56,867 bases of DNA, taken from positions 1 through 56,867 of the forward strand of contig JAWXCM010000059.1 of NCBI GenBank assembly GCA_034408745.1, in the 5' to 3' direction. Below the pieces are notes generated by a model that was not told the origin of the DNA, ran no database searches, and saw nothing but the letters and a program-made list of their open reading frames with translations. This document shows, piece by piece, positions 42,048 to 50,934 of the stretch (the first letter of the stretch is position 1; the number at the start of each line of letters is the position of its first letter). The position numbers and the translations under genes were made by a program. Source of the DNA: JAWXCM01 sp034408745 (GTDB lineage: Bacteria; Acidobacteriota; Terriglobia; Bryobacterales; Bryobacteraceae).

Positions 42048-43667
42048 TGCGTTGCGGCATTCAGTCTGGCTGCTGGTGACGAAGCCCGCATACAGTTCAC
42101 TGAAATTCCCGCTGCGAAGAGCCATGTATTCTGGCGCCATGAAAACGGTAAGTCCGATGCCAGGCACCTGCCGGAGACGGTGGGAGCGGGCGTTGCGGTG
42201 TTCGACTATGACGGCGATGGCTGGATGGATCTGTACTTCGTAAACAGCGGGTCGTCAGACTTCTTTAAGCCAAAAGCCGGGTTGCGAAACGCACTCTGCC
42301 GCAACAACAAAGATGGCACTTTCACGGACGTGACGACTGCGGCCGGGGTCGGCGGTGACGGGTTTGGGATGGGCGCGGCGGCCGCGGATTACGACGGAGA
42401 CGGCCACGTCGATCTGCTGGTCACCAATTACGGGCGCGACATCCTGTACCGCAACAACGGCAACGGGACCTTTCGCAACGTCACCGCCGAGGCAGGCATC
42501 GCGGGTGAGGGCTGGCACACCTCCGCCGTGTGGTTCGATTACGACCGGGACGGCAAACTGGATCTGTTCATTGCCAGTTACGTCGAGTACCGGAAGGAGC
42601 TCGTGAAACACTGCTGGGACGCGAAATTGAACGTCAGCGCGTACTGCGTCCCCCGACTCTTTCAGCCCACCCAGAGCCGCCTCTACCGCAATCAGGGCAA
42701 CGGTACGTTTCGGGACGTCAGCGCCGAGACGGGCATCTCCACATACAAAGGGAAAGCGTTCGGCGTGGTCGCCACCGACGTCAACAATGATGGCTGGCCC
42801 GACCTGTTTGTCGCCAGCGACATGGCGCCGAATGCGCTCTTCATCAATCGCGAGGGGCGGAAGTTTGACGAAATCGGTCTGGACGCCGGAGTCGCCTACA
42901 GTGAAGACGGCGAGCCGCGGTCGGGCATGGGAGCCGACTCAGCCGACGTCGACGCCGACGGCTGGCAGGATCTGTTCGTGGCCAACATCGATCAGCAGCA
43001 CTTCGCGCTGTATCGCAATCTGAAGGATCTTAGCTTCGAGGAAACGCGGGGGGAAGTGCGTCGCGACACGCGGCTGTTCAGCGGCTGGGGCCTAAAGTTT
43101 GCTGACTTCGACAATGACGGCGATCCCGACCTGGTGCTCGCCAATGGCCATCCCGACGACATGATCGATCAGCGGATGCCAGGCGTGACCTACCCGGAGC
43201 CGCTGCTGTATTTCGAGAATCGAGACCGCGAGTTCCGCAACGTGAGCGCCCAAAGCGGAGCTGTTTTCCGTGGGCGCTGGAATGCTCGCGGCCTGGCCGT
43301 CGGGGACCTCGACAATGATGGCGACCTCGACGTCGTTGTTGGTTTAAACGGCGGTCCGCCGCTCCTTCTGAGGAACGATGGTGGCAACAAACAGCATTGG
43401 CTGGGTGTGCGCCTGATTGCCACACGATCCAATCCGGCAGCAGAAGGCGCCAGAATCCGCTGGACTGCCAGTGGCGTGGCCAGGCAGCGACTACGGACCA
43501 CGGGAGGAAGTTTTCTTTCGTCACACGACCCACGCGAAATTCTGGGGCTGGGCACGGCCGCGGTAGTCGACAGCCTGGAAGTCGTTTGGCCTTCAGGACA
43601 GGTGTCTCGCGTTGTTCCGCCGGCAGTTGACCGTTATATCGAGCTGGTTGAGCCGGCGAACAAATGA
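42012..43667 (+). CDS. CRTAC1 family protein (FG-GAP repeats, ASPIC/UnbV)
   Basis: 551 residues with an N-terminal signal (RLLLRNMAKLSCVAAFSLAAG). Seven DxDxDG-type calcium loops mark FG-GAP/VCBS propeller repeats: DYDGDGWMDLY, DYDGDGHVDLL, DYDRDGKLDLF, DVNNDGWPDLF, DVDADGWQDLF, DFDNDGDPDLV and DLDNDGDLDVV. The C-terminal ASPIC/UnbV domain is complete (GARIRWTASGV, then VDSLEVVWPSGQVSRV). Extracellular or periplasmic calcium-binding propeller of unproven function, very commonly found beside TonB receptors and TPR proteins in Acidobacteriota, as here. ATG 42012 is preferred; 41964 would overlap the DUF4038 promoter. Confidence 0.92.
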   Translation: MRLLLRNMAKLSCVAAFSLAAGDEARIQFTEIPAAKSHVFWRHENGKSDARHLPETVGAGVAVFDYDGDGWMDLYFVNSGSSDFFKPKAGLRNALCRNNKDGTFTDVTTAAGVGGDGFGMGAAAADYDGDGHVDLLVTNYGRDILYRNNGNGTFRNVTAEAGIAGEGWHTSAVWFDYDRDGKLDLFIASYVEYRKELVKHCWDAKLNVSAYCVPRLFQPTQSRLYRNQGNGTFRDVSAETGISTYKGKAFGVVATDVNNDGWPDLFVASDMAPNALFINREGRKFDEIGLDAGVAYSEDGEPRSGMGADSADVDADGWQDLFVANIDQQHFALYRNLKDLSFEETRGEVRRDTRLFSGWGLKFADFDNDGDPDLVLANGHPDDMIDQRMPGVTYPEPLLYFENRDREFRNVSAQSGAVFRGRWNARGLAVGDLDNDGDLDVVVGLNGGPPLLLRNDGGNKQHWLGVRLIATRSNPAAEGARIRWTASGVARQRLRTTGGSFLSSHDPREILGLGTAAVVDSLEVVWPSGQVSRVVPPAVDRYIELVEPANK

Positions 43668-43716
43668 TAGTTTTACAAGAATCGCGTGATAGTTTTCCCC
43701 TAGCATTTAAAAACTA
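43665..43716. repeat. Three helically phased TGATAGTTTT-type elements before the TonB receptor gene
   Basis: TGATAGTTTT occurs at 43665-43674 and 43687-43696 (22 bp apart), and the inverted core AAAACTA at 43710-43716. The same motif appears at the DUF4038/CRTAC1 promoter. The two-turn phasing is typical of regulator half-sites. The last pair could also fold as a weak hairpin. Confidence 0.45.
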
Positions 43717-43770
43717 GCGTTGATAGAGTTCCTCTCACCTCGTTGTGTACGAGTGCTACAGGAGCTCTCC

Positions 43771-46700
43771 ATGAAAACCCTCCGGTTCTCCCGCTTACTG
43801 CTGTTTCTCATCGCCGCCACTACCACTCTGATCCAGGCACAAACCATCACCGGCTCGGTCGCCGGAAGCGTAGAAGACAGCAGCGGCGGTGCCGTACCTA
43901 ACGCAACAGTTACGCTGATCAGTCAGACGACAGCGGAAGCCCGCACCACAAAGACCAACGACTCGGGCGATTTCCTGTTCAACGCTGTTGTCCCTGGTCG
44001 TTATTCAGTGAGAATAGAGCAGCAGGGCTTCAAGACCGTCGAGCGCAGCGGCCTGATACTCACCGCCACGCAACGCCTGGCAACGGGCACAATCCAGATG
44101 CCCGTCGGCGCAGTGACGGAGAGAGTGGACGTGCAGTCCGCGCCCGTCACGGTCCAGACCGAGACCTCCGGGAACTCGGCGGAACTTTCCGGCAAGCAGC
44201 TCAACTTACTTGTGACCCGCGGCCGCGACGTGATTTCACTGCTTCGAGTGCTGCCCGGAGTGAACAACGGCACGGACGAAGCAGCGCTTGGAGGAACGTT
44301 CGGCACCAACACACCAAACATCTCCGGACAGCGCATCGGCATGAACACCATGTCGGCTGACGGCCAGTCGGGTAACGACGCCGATGGGGTTGGTGGCTTC
44401 AACGGCATGACCAGCCTGGACGCCATCGCCGAGGTGAAGGTGCTTATCAACACCTATCAGGCCGAGTACGGACGAAATGCGGGCGCCAGCATCAATCTTG
44501 TAACCAAGTCCGGCAGTCGCGACTTTCACGGCAGTGCCTACTGGTTTGCACGCAATGATTTCCTGAACGCCAACGACTTTTTCAATAATCGGAACAGTCA
44601 GGCGCGTCCGTTGTACCGGTACAACACACTCGGCGGAACCATCGGTGGTCCCGTTTATATTCCGCGCAAATTCAACACCAATCGCGACAAACTGTTCTTC
44701 TTCTATTCGAGGGAGGACTGGAGGATCCGGGAACCGCGCGCGGTGCGGCGCGTGACCATGCCCACAGCTCTGGAGCGCGCGGGCGACTTCTCGCAAACGC
44801 TGGATGTCAGCGGACGTCCGATCCCGGTCACCGATCCTCAGAACGGCCAGCCGTTCCCCGGCAATATCATTCCGACAAACCGCATCAATAAAAACGGACA
44901 GGCGCTGTTGAATCTGTTCCCCGCGCCGAACTTCCTCAACCGAGCCTTGTCGGGTGGTAACTACAACTATCAGTTTCAGGAGATCACCAATCACCCCAAG
45001 AAGCTGAACACGCTGAAAGTGGACTACAACCTGAGCGCGACCGACCGCATATGGGGCCGTTATACCGGATGGTGGGCTGACCGCCGCGGCTATGAGGGTC
45101 TGGCGGCCTTCAACTCCAACTGGGATCAGATGTACCACCACTATCTGTTCAAGACCGACCAGATCCAGACCAGCTACACCAAAATCATCCGGCCCAATAT
45201 GATCAATGAGGCGCAGTTTGGCTATCGAAAACTGGGTGAGATCGGCGACGCGCTTTCAGCCACCACGTTCGACAAAGTGACGCGTTCTAAAGTGGGGCTC
45301 GGCAGCCTGGGTCAGCTATACCGCGACGGCAATCCCCTCGACATCATTCCTCAGGCGAGCTTCGGAGGCGTACCGTCAGCCGCGAACGTATCCTACGACG
45401 GCCGGCTGCCCATTGATGCAAAGGACTGGCGCTGGAACTACAGCGACACGCTCAGCTGGATTCGCGGGCGGCATTCCTTCAAGTTCGGGATGTCGGGCGA
45501 GTATCAGATGAACAGCGAAGGACCGCGCTCCAATTTTGGAGGCAACTTCGCATTTGACCGAAACGTCAACAATCCCCTCGACTCCAACTACGCGTACTCC
45601 AACGCCCTGCTCGGCGTCTTCTCGTCGTATACAGAGAGCAGCACCCGAACAACGGGTCTCGCCCGCCAGGGGCTGTTCGAGTGGTTCGCACAGGACTCCT
45701 GGAAGGTCAGCCGGCGTCTGACCATCGACTACGGAATGCGCTTCACCTGGTTCACTCCGTGGAAGGTCACCGACGGCAAAGCTGCCGCTCTCGCGCTGGA
45801 ACTGTACAATCCGGCGAAGGCTCCGGTTCTCATCCAGGGTGTGCTGAACAATGGTGTCCGGTCCGGCCGTAATCCGTTAACGGGAGCGATCCTGCCGGCC
45901 GTCCTGATTGGAGCGTTTGCACCTGGCAGTGGCGAGCCGGCAAACGGCATGGTCGTCTCAGGCAGCGGGACTCTGCCCGAAGGGTTCTCGAATCGCGGGT
46001 GGGAAGCTGCCCCGCGATTCGGCTTCGCCCTCGACGTTTTCGGAAACGGGAAGACCGCCGTCCGAGGAGGCTTTGGCGTCAGCAAGCAGGCGGTTCCGAG
46101 TGCGGGCTCTTATCTCTGGACCACACGAACGAACCCGCCGGTCCAGTACAATCCGCAGATCTTCTATGGCAGCCTCGACACACTTCTGAGCTCCTCCGGC
46201 GTGCTGTTCCCCAGCAGTGTCAGCGCGCTCGAGCGCAACCCCAAGGCCGCCACCGTGATGAACTACTCGCTTGGTATTCAGCAGGACATCGGCTGGAAAA
46301 CGATCGTCGATATGTCGTTCGTCGGTAACCGGTCCCAGCATCTGCAGCAGACGCGGGATCTGAATACTCTGCCCTATGGTGCGCGGTTCGCCGCGGCGAA
46401 TCAGGACGCGTCCGCCCCCGGCCGCCCCCTGCCCGATAACTTCATTCGTCCGTATCCCGGCTACGGAGGCATCACTTACATTCAGAACTCCGGTTACGGC
46501 AATTACAACGCGCTGCAGACATCCATTAACCGTCGCTTCAGCTCGTCACTGCAGTTCGGGGTTGCATACACCTGGTCGAAGGCGATGGATCTCACCAGTG
46601 GCGACAACGGGCTGCTCCCTATGTTCAGGAACTACCGTACGTGGTTGTACGGTAAATCGAGCTACGATCAGACGCACGTCTTCGTCTTCAACTACCTTTG

Positions 46701-47232
46701 GGACCTGCCCAAAGCAAGCACCCTGTGGAATACTCGCGCCACAAAGCTGGCTCTCGACAACTGGCAGTTCTCAGGGATCGTGTCGATGGTCAGTGGAACA
46801 CCACAAGGCATCTCCTACTCGACGGTGGACGGAGCCGACATCACCGGCGGCGGTGACGGCGCACGTGTCATGGTAAACGGCAGCGCCATCCTGTCCAAGG
46901 GCGACCGCACATTCGACCGCTTCTTCAACACATCCGTATTCGCGCGGCCGGAACGGGGCAATGCAGGCAACGCCCCCAAAGACGTGTTCCGCGGTCCTGG
47001 AACCAATAACTGGGACATGTCTTTCTTCAAGAAGTTCCCGCTGAAGAACGAGGCTCGATATTTCCAGTTCCGCTGGGAATTCTACAACGCGTTTAATCAT
47101 ACCCAGTTCAGCGGCGTCGATAACGGAGCCCGTTTCGATACCCAGGGCAATCAGGTAAACGCACAGTTCGGACGCTACACCTCCACCCGATCTCCACGCA
47201 TCATGCAGGGAGCGCTAAACTTTACGTTCTGA
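43771..47232 (+). CDS. TonB-dependent receptor, Oar-like
   Basis: 1153 residues. AGGAG sits about 7 nt before ATG 43771 and a signal peptide follows (RLLLFLIAATTTLIQAQ). Carboxypeptidase-regulatory-like domain (ITGSVAGSVEDSSGGAVPNA), plug (LLRVLPGVNNG, NTMSADGQSGNDADG, IAEVKVLINTYQAEYGRNAG) and a large barrel ending MQGALNFTF. The EYGRNAGA.INLVTKSGS stretch is diagnostic for this Acidobacteriota group. Predicted to import a large carbohydrate or peptide product released by the neighbouring hydrolase, powered by TonB. The stop overlaps the start of the TPR gene (TGATG), so the two are translationally coupled. Confidence 0.95.
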   Translation: MKTLRFSRLLLFLIAATTTLIQAQTITGSVAGSVEDSSGGAVPNATVTLISQTTAEARTTKTNDSGDFLFNAVVPGRYSVRIEQQGFKTVERSGLILTATQRLATGTIQMPVGAVTERVDVQSAPVTVQTETSGNSAELSGKQLNLLVTRGRDVISLLRVLPGVNNGTDEAALGGTFGTNTPNISGQRIGMNTMSADGQSGNDADGVGGFNGMTSLDAIAEVKVLINTYQAEYGRNAGASINLVTKSGSRDFHGSAYWFARNDFLNANDFFNNRNSQARPLYRYNTLGGTIGGPVYIPRKFNTNRDKLFFFYSREDWRIREPRAVRRVTMPTALERAGDFSQTLDVSGRPIPVTDPQNGQPFPGNIIPTNRINKNGQALLNLFPAPNFLNRALSGGNYNYQFQEITNHPKKLNTLKVDYNLSATDRIWGRYTGWWADRRGYEGLAAFNSNWDQMYHHYLFKTDQIQTSYTKIIRPNMINEAQFGYRKLGEIGDALSATTFDKVTRSKVGLGSLGQLYRDGNPLDIIPQASFGGVPSAANVSYDGRLPIDAKDWRWNYSDTLSWIRGRHSFKFGMSGEYQMNSEGPRSNFGGNFAFDRNVNNPLDSNYAYSNALLGVFSSYTESSTRTTGLARQGLFEWFAQDSWKVSRRLTIDYGMRFTWFTPWKVTDGKAAALALELYNPAKAPVLIQGVLNNGVRSGRNPLTGAILPAVLIGAFAPGSGEPANGMVVSGSGTLPEGFSNRGWEAAPRFGFALDVFGNGKTAVRGGFGVSKQAVPSAGSYLWTTRTNPPVQYNPQIFYGSLDTLLSSSGVLFPSSVSALERNPKAATVMNYSLGIQQDIGWKTIVDMSFVGNRSQHLQQTRDLNTLPYGARFAAANQDASAPGRPLPDNFIRPYPGYGGITYIQNSGYGNYNALQTSINRRFSSSLQFGVAYTWSKAMDLTSGDNGLLPMFRNYRTWLYGKSSYDQTHVFVFNYLWDLPKASTLWNTRATKLALDNWQFSGIVSMVSGTPQGISYSTVDGADITGGGDGARVMVNGSAILSKGDRTFDRFFNTSVFARPERGNAGNAPKDVFRGPGTNNWDMSFFKKFPLKNEARYFQFRWEFYNAFNHTQFSGVDNGARFDTQGNQVNAQFGRYTSTRSPRIMQGALNFTF

Positions 47233-48149
47233 TGTATTGCTCGTGGCTCGTAGTCGTTTTCCTGGCGGCGTCGGCGGCTCTCGCGGCTGCCGACGCTGCC
47301 CAGGAACAAATGGAAAAAGCGGTTCGCGCACAAAAGGCCGGTGATCTGTCAGCCGCTGCTGCCGCTTACCGTCTCGCTCTGCAAAGTAACCCTCGCCTCA
47401 CACTTGCACACCACCTCCTGGGCGTCTGTGAGCTCCAGCTCGGCAATCTCAATAAAGGAATGGAGCACCTCGAGATCGTCCTGCGGCAGGATCCCGCAAA
47501 CCGCCAGGCCGCTTATACGCTTGTCTCGACGTACATTGCAACAGGCATGCTCGCGGAGGCTGGTAAGGTGATCGATACTGCGCTGCGTGCTGATTCGAGC
47601 GCTGCCGGGCACCTTATGCGAGGCTCACTTCAGATGGCGCTTGGCGAGTACGAAGTCGCCACCCATGAGCTGGAGCAGGCGCGTAAGCTCGATGGCCGTC
47701 TGCCTGGCGTTGTGTCGCAACTCGGTGTGGCGTATTGCTTCGCCAACCGGCTCGACGATGCCATTCCGGTCCTTGAAGCGGCGCTGCGTGAGAACCCTGA
47801 GGACGCAAACGCAGCCGCTTTCCTTGGGTGGCTGTACAAGGACCGCGACCGGGACAAAGAAGCAGCCACACTGCTGGAGTCCGCCGTCCGTGCCCGTCCC
47901 AGCGACAAAGGAGCCTGGTTTCTGCTGGCGCAACTTGCTCAGAATCGAGGCGAGCCGGCACATGCCGCGGAACTGCTGCAAAAAGTAGTGGAGATGGATC
48001 CCGGGTTCCGGCCGGCACACGTGCTCCTCGCACGCGTGTACCAGCAGTTGCGTCGACCCGAAGACGCGGCTCGCGAACGAGCCATTGTCGATCGGCTCAA
48101 CGCGGAGCAACAAGCCTCTCAACCTGCTGCCCCGCCATCGAAGCACTAA
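47232..48149 (+). CDS. Secreted tetratricopeptide repeat protein
   Basis: 305 residues, signal peptide (WLVVVFLAASAALAAADA) followed by about seven TPR units (for example LTLAHHLLGVCELQLGNLNK and AAFLGWLYKDRDRDKEAATL). The ATG overlaps the receptor stop, so expression is linked to it. TPR proteins act as scaffolds; in Acidobacteriota they recur beside CRTAC1 and TonB receptor genes, and this one may assemble with them in the periplasm. No catalytic motif. Confidence 0.92.
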   Translation: MYCSWLVVVFLAASAALAAADAAQEQMEKAVRAQKAGDLSAAAAAYRLALQSNPRLTLAHHLLGVCELQLGNLNKGMEHLEIVLRQDPANRQAAYTLVSTYIATGMLAEAGKVIDTALRADSSAAGHLMRGSLQMALGEYEVATHELEQARKLDGRLPGVVSQLGVAYCFANRLDDAIPVLEAALRENPEDANAAAFLGWLYKDRDRDKEAATLLESAVRARPSDKGAWFLLAQLAQNRGEPAHAAELLQKVVEMDPGFRPAHVLLARVYQQLRRPEDAARERAIVDRLNAEQQASQPAAPPSKH

Positions 48150-48154
48150 CTCAC

Positions 48155-49093
48155 TTACGGCCGAAGCCCTGCTACATTCACCCGTGCCTTGTACACATAT
48201 CCGGTGACTCTGGCCATGTCAGAGCTGGTGAAGAAAAGTGTGTTCCCATCCCCGGCACGCCCGAACACCACGTTAGTGAGCGCCTTCTCTGCCGTCGTGA
48301 TGGTGGACAGCACCTTGCCCTCACTACTTACTCGATACGCCGTGCCATGCGAGTAGCACGTCAGCCAGATAGCGCCCTCCTTGTCAACCGCCATGCCGTC
48401 GGCAACGCACGGACCTACGGTCGCCAATTCAGCCATCGCTCCGTGAGTACCGTCGCCATTCAAAGGCCACTTCACAATTTTGGCCGTGTTCGCGTTCACG
48501 TTATGCGAGACGTACAGGGTCTTCTCGTCGCCGCTCAGAACAATCCCGTTCGGCCCCGTGATCTCAGAGCTGAATACCGACGTCTTGCCGCCGGCGACAA
48601 CGTAGACCGTGCCATTGGGCGCTGTCCCGTCGTAGCCATTCGGGTCGGTAAAATACAACGTGCCATCCTTGCTCATGACGAGATCGTTGGGCCCTTTGGC
48701 AACCTTCGGGTCAGCTTCGAACTTCTCGGCTGACACGAAAACCTTCTTCTGCGGGTTCACTTTCAGGATCTGACGCTCCGCCGTCGCTGTGACGTAGATG
48801 TTGTCGGCATCATCGATCCACAGTCCGCCCGGGCCCTCCCCCGTGGCCACCGCAAGGTACCGTTGGAAGCCCTCTTTCTGATTCCACGACACGATGCCTT
48901 TCCATGTCCCCCGGGAAGTGAAATAGAGAGTTCCCTTCGAATCCGTTGCGGGACCTTCCGTATTCCCCCAGCTTCCGTCCGAGCCCAGAAGCTCGGCTTC
49001 CATTGAGGATGCCTTTTCCGTTGCTGCCGGCCCTGGGGCAGAGCATCCGGCCAGCAACAAGGCTGCTGCGGCAGTAACTGCGTACTTCATCAT
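48155..49093 (-). CDS. SMP-30/gluconolactonase-like lipoprotein
   Basis: 312 residues. A lipoprotein signal is clear (LLLAGCSAPG, lipobox cysteine C17). The rest is a six-bladed beta propeller of the SMP-30/gluconolactonase/LRE family: NTEGPATDSKGTLYFT, GPGGLWIDDADNIYVTA, KGPNDLVMSKDGTLYFTDP, GPNGIVLSGDEKTLYVS and ADGMAVDKEGAIWLT, with N and D residues for calcium. Family members hydrolyse sugar lactones. It overlaps the transporter gene by 4 bp, so a lactone or sugar acid is a plausible substrate of the pair. Confidence 0.9.
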   Translation of the reverse strand: MMKYAVTAAAALLLAGCSAPGPAATEKASSMEAELLGSDGSWGNTEGPATDSKGTLYFTSRGTWKGIVSWNQKEGFQRYLAVATGEGPGGLWIDDADNIYVTATAERQILKVNPQKKVFVSAEKFEADPKVAKGPNDLVMSKDGTLYFTDPNGYDGTAPNGTVYVVAGGKTSVFSSEITGPNGIVLSGDEKTLYVSHNVNANTAKIVKWPLNGDGTHGAMAELATVGPCVADGMAVDKEGAIWLTCYSHGTAYRVSSEGKVLSTITTAEKALTNVVFGRAGDGNTLFFTSSDMARVTGYVYKARVNVAGLRP

Positions 49094-50037
49094 CCCTCCG
49101 TTGACACAGCGTGACGTTTGCGAAGATAAGAAGCGATTAGCGCTCCCGAGGCGTTCTGCACTGTGCCGAACAGCACACTCGGCAGCGCCGCATTGGAGCT
49201 CTTGAGAACGTCATAGGCGAGACCGGCGGCGAGTCCGCAATTACGGATCCCCACCTGCATCGCCACAGCGTAAGCATCCCGCGACTGCAGTCTGAGCAGC
49301 CGGGCGCCGGCATAGCCCAGAACGAACCCGGCAAGGTTGTGCAGAACAGCCACAAGGATCAGCACCAGACCCGTTGTCAGCAGCGCATCCCGTGACATGG
49401 CCGTGATGATCGCGTTTACCAGGCAGGTGGCCGCGATTACCAGCCCCGGCAGCCATCGTTCTGCCTGCGCTTTGTGGCGATGCAGCAGCCTCTCACACAT
49501 CAGTCCTAGCAATAAGGGCAGGACCACGATCCGAACGATGGACCACGAGAGCGCCGCAAAATCGAGTGGCACCGAGCGCGATGCCAGTATCCGCATGAAC
49601 AACGGAGTGGTCAGCGGCGCCAGCAACGTGGAGAGTGTCGTCATCGCAACCGACAAGGCGAGATTGCCGCCGGAAAACCACGTCATCACGTTGGAAGAGT
49701 TGCCGGCGCACACCGAACCAGTCAGGATTACTCCGGCACTCACGTCGGCCGGAAGCTGGAAGAGGCTACTCAGGGCCGCTCCCGTGAACGGCATCGCCAG
49801 GTATTGAAGCCCGAGCCCCGTTGCCACTGCCCCGGGTGCCGTCACCACGTGGCGCAGGTCTTCCAGGCCGACCCGCGTACCCATCGAAAACATGATGAAT
49901 TGCAGCAGCGGTGTGATGGCATCGCGGCAGTCAAACCAGCCCCACCGAAGAAACAGACCAGGGAACAACAGTGCCAGGCAGACGGTGGCAAGCAATGCGA
50001 ATGAGAATGCAATCCCAGGACCGCCGCTTGGGGACAT
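49090..50037 (-). CDS. Bile acid:sodium symporter (BASS) family transporter
   Basis: 315 residues with about nine to ten membrane helices. MFSMGTRVGLEDLRHV and GSVCAGNSSNVMTWFSGGNLALSVAMT carry the BASS signatures, including the crossed-helix asparagine/serine stretch that coordinates sodium. AMQVGIRNCGLAAGLAYDVL is the second repeat. BASS proteins import organic anions with sodium: bile acids, pyruvate, pantothenate or others. Here the lactonase and dehydrogenase neighbours suggest a sugar acid, but this is inference. It lies 8 bp after the GntR gene on the same strand. Confidence 0.9.
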   Translation of the reverse strand: MSPSGGPGIAFSFALLATVCLALLFPGLFLRWGWFDCRDAITPLLQFIMFSMGTRVGLEDLRHVVTAPGAVATGLGLQYLAMPFTGAALSSLFQLPADVSAGVILTGSVCAGNSSNVMTWFSGGNLALSVAMTTLSTLLAPLTTPLFMRILASRSVPLDFAALSWSIVRIVVLPLLLGLMCERLLHRHKAQAERWLPGLVIAATCLVNAIITAMSRDALLTTGLVLILVAVLHNLAGFVLGYAGARLLRLQSRDAYAVAMQVGIRNCGLAAGLAYDVLKSSNAALPSVLFGTVQNASGALIASYLRKRHAVSTEG

Positions 50038-50045
50038 AGGCCTGG

Positions 50046-50789
50046 CTATTTGTCTCCGGTGCGGGACGTGCGCATGGCCATTGCATCCTCGAGAATGCGA
50101 TACCGATCATCGGCGCGGTTCAGGTGCTCGCGCATCGCACGCTCCGCCTCGACTGGATCATGGGCCGCAATCGCTGCCAGCAGCCTCTCGTGTTCTGCCA
50201 GTGTGATGAGTTCCGAACCCGGCAGGCGAAGCAAGTCGTGCCGGAACTGGAAGAGCCAGTCGAGCATGGCTTCGCTCAGCAATACACAAACACTGTTGCC
50301 GGTCACCGCTGCCACAGCCGTGTGAAAAGCCATGTCACCCTTCACGAACTCCGCCGGTTCGTCGACACATTGCCTCTGCCTCTCGAGCGCCTGCTTCAGC
50401 CGGTCAATATCCGCCTCTGTCGCGCTACTCGCGACCATCGACACCATCCCGGCTTCAAACAGGATGCGCGCCTGCTTCAAGTCCTGCAGGGTTGTGGGCG
50501 AGACCTGCAGCAGGTGCAGCATGGTCTGACCGATACGGTCGAACATGGTTCGGGTATCGGGCACAGCGATGCGGGCACGTTCGCCATGACTGATGACAAT
50601 CAGACCGGCCGAATCGAGCGATTGCAGAGCTTCGCGGATGGCAGGCCTGCCGACCGAAAACGTGTCCATCAAGTCTCGTTCGGACGGAAGACGATCCCCT
50701 GGACGCAACTCGCCAGACCGGATCATTGCCACCAGCCGGTCTTTCACTTCGTCAGCGATCTTGCGCCGGACAATTGGCTGAGCGCTCAT
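50046..50789 (-). CDS. GntR family regulator, FadR subfamily
   Basis: 247 residues. The N-terminal winged helix (VRRKIADEVKDRLVAMIRSG, LRPGDRLPSERDLMDTFSVG, PAIREALQSL) is followed by an all-helical FCD ligand domain (RILFEAGMVSMVA, DMAFHTAVAAVTGN, EHERLLAAIAAHDPVEAERA). FCD members bind a carboxylate through a metal held by Asp and three His. ATG 50789 chosen over 50840, which would run through the operator region. It likely controls its own operon and the divergent dehydrogenase gene from sites at 50812-50856. Confidence 0.93.
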   Translation of the reverse strand: MSAQPIVRRKIADEVKDRLVAMIRSGELRPGDRLPSERDLMDTFSVGRPAIREALQSLDSAGLIVISHGERARIAVPDTRTMFDRIGQTMLHLLQVSPTTLQDLKQARILFEAGMVSMVASSATEADIDRLKQALERQRQCVDEPAEFVKGDMAFHTAVAAVTGNSVCVLLSEAMLDWLFQFRHDLLRLPGSELITLAEHERLLAAIAAHDPVEAERAMREHLNRADDRYRILEDAMAMRTSRTGDK

Positions 50790-50811
50790 ACCCCGGAAGT
50801 GTCTGACATGC

Positions 50812-50856
50812 AGTGGTGATGATACCACTAAGACAGACACAAGGCAACGATTGCCT
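50812..50856. promoter_or_regulatory. Two palindromes in the GntR/dehydrogenase divergent promoter
   Basis: AGTGGT-GATGAT-ACCACT (50812-50829) is a perfect 6-bp inverted repeat of the TGGT...ACCA type bound by FadR-like regulators. A second repeat AGGCAA-CGA-TTGCCT is at 50842-50856. A weaker TGGTGATATAC copy of the first lies near 50894-50904. Together they make this 145-bp gap the probable control point for both directions. Confidence 0.5.
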
Positions 50857-50934
50857 GTCTTTGCTGCGCTTCAACTCGCTCTTGCTTTTGTATGGTGATA
50901 TACTCATCAGACCAATTATCGAACCAGCATCGCT

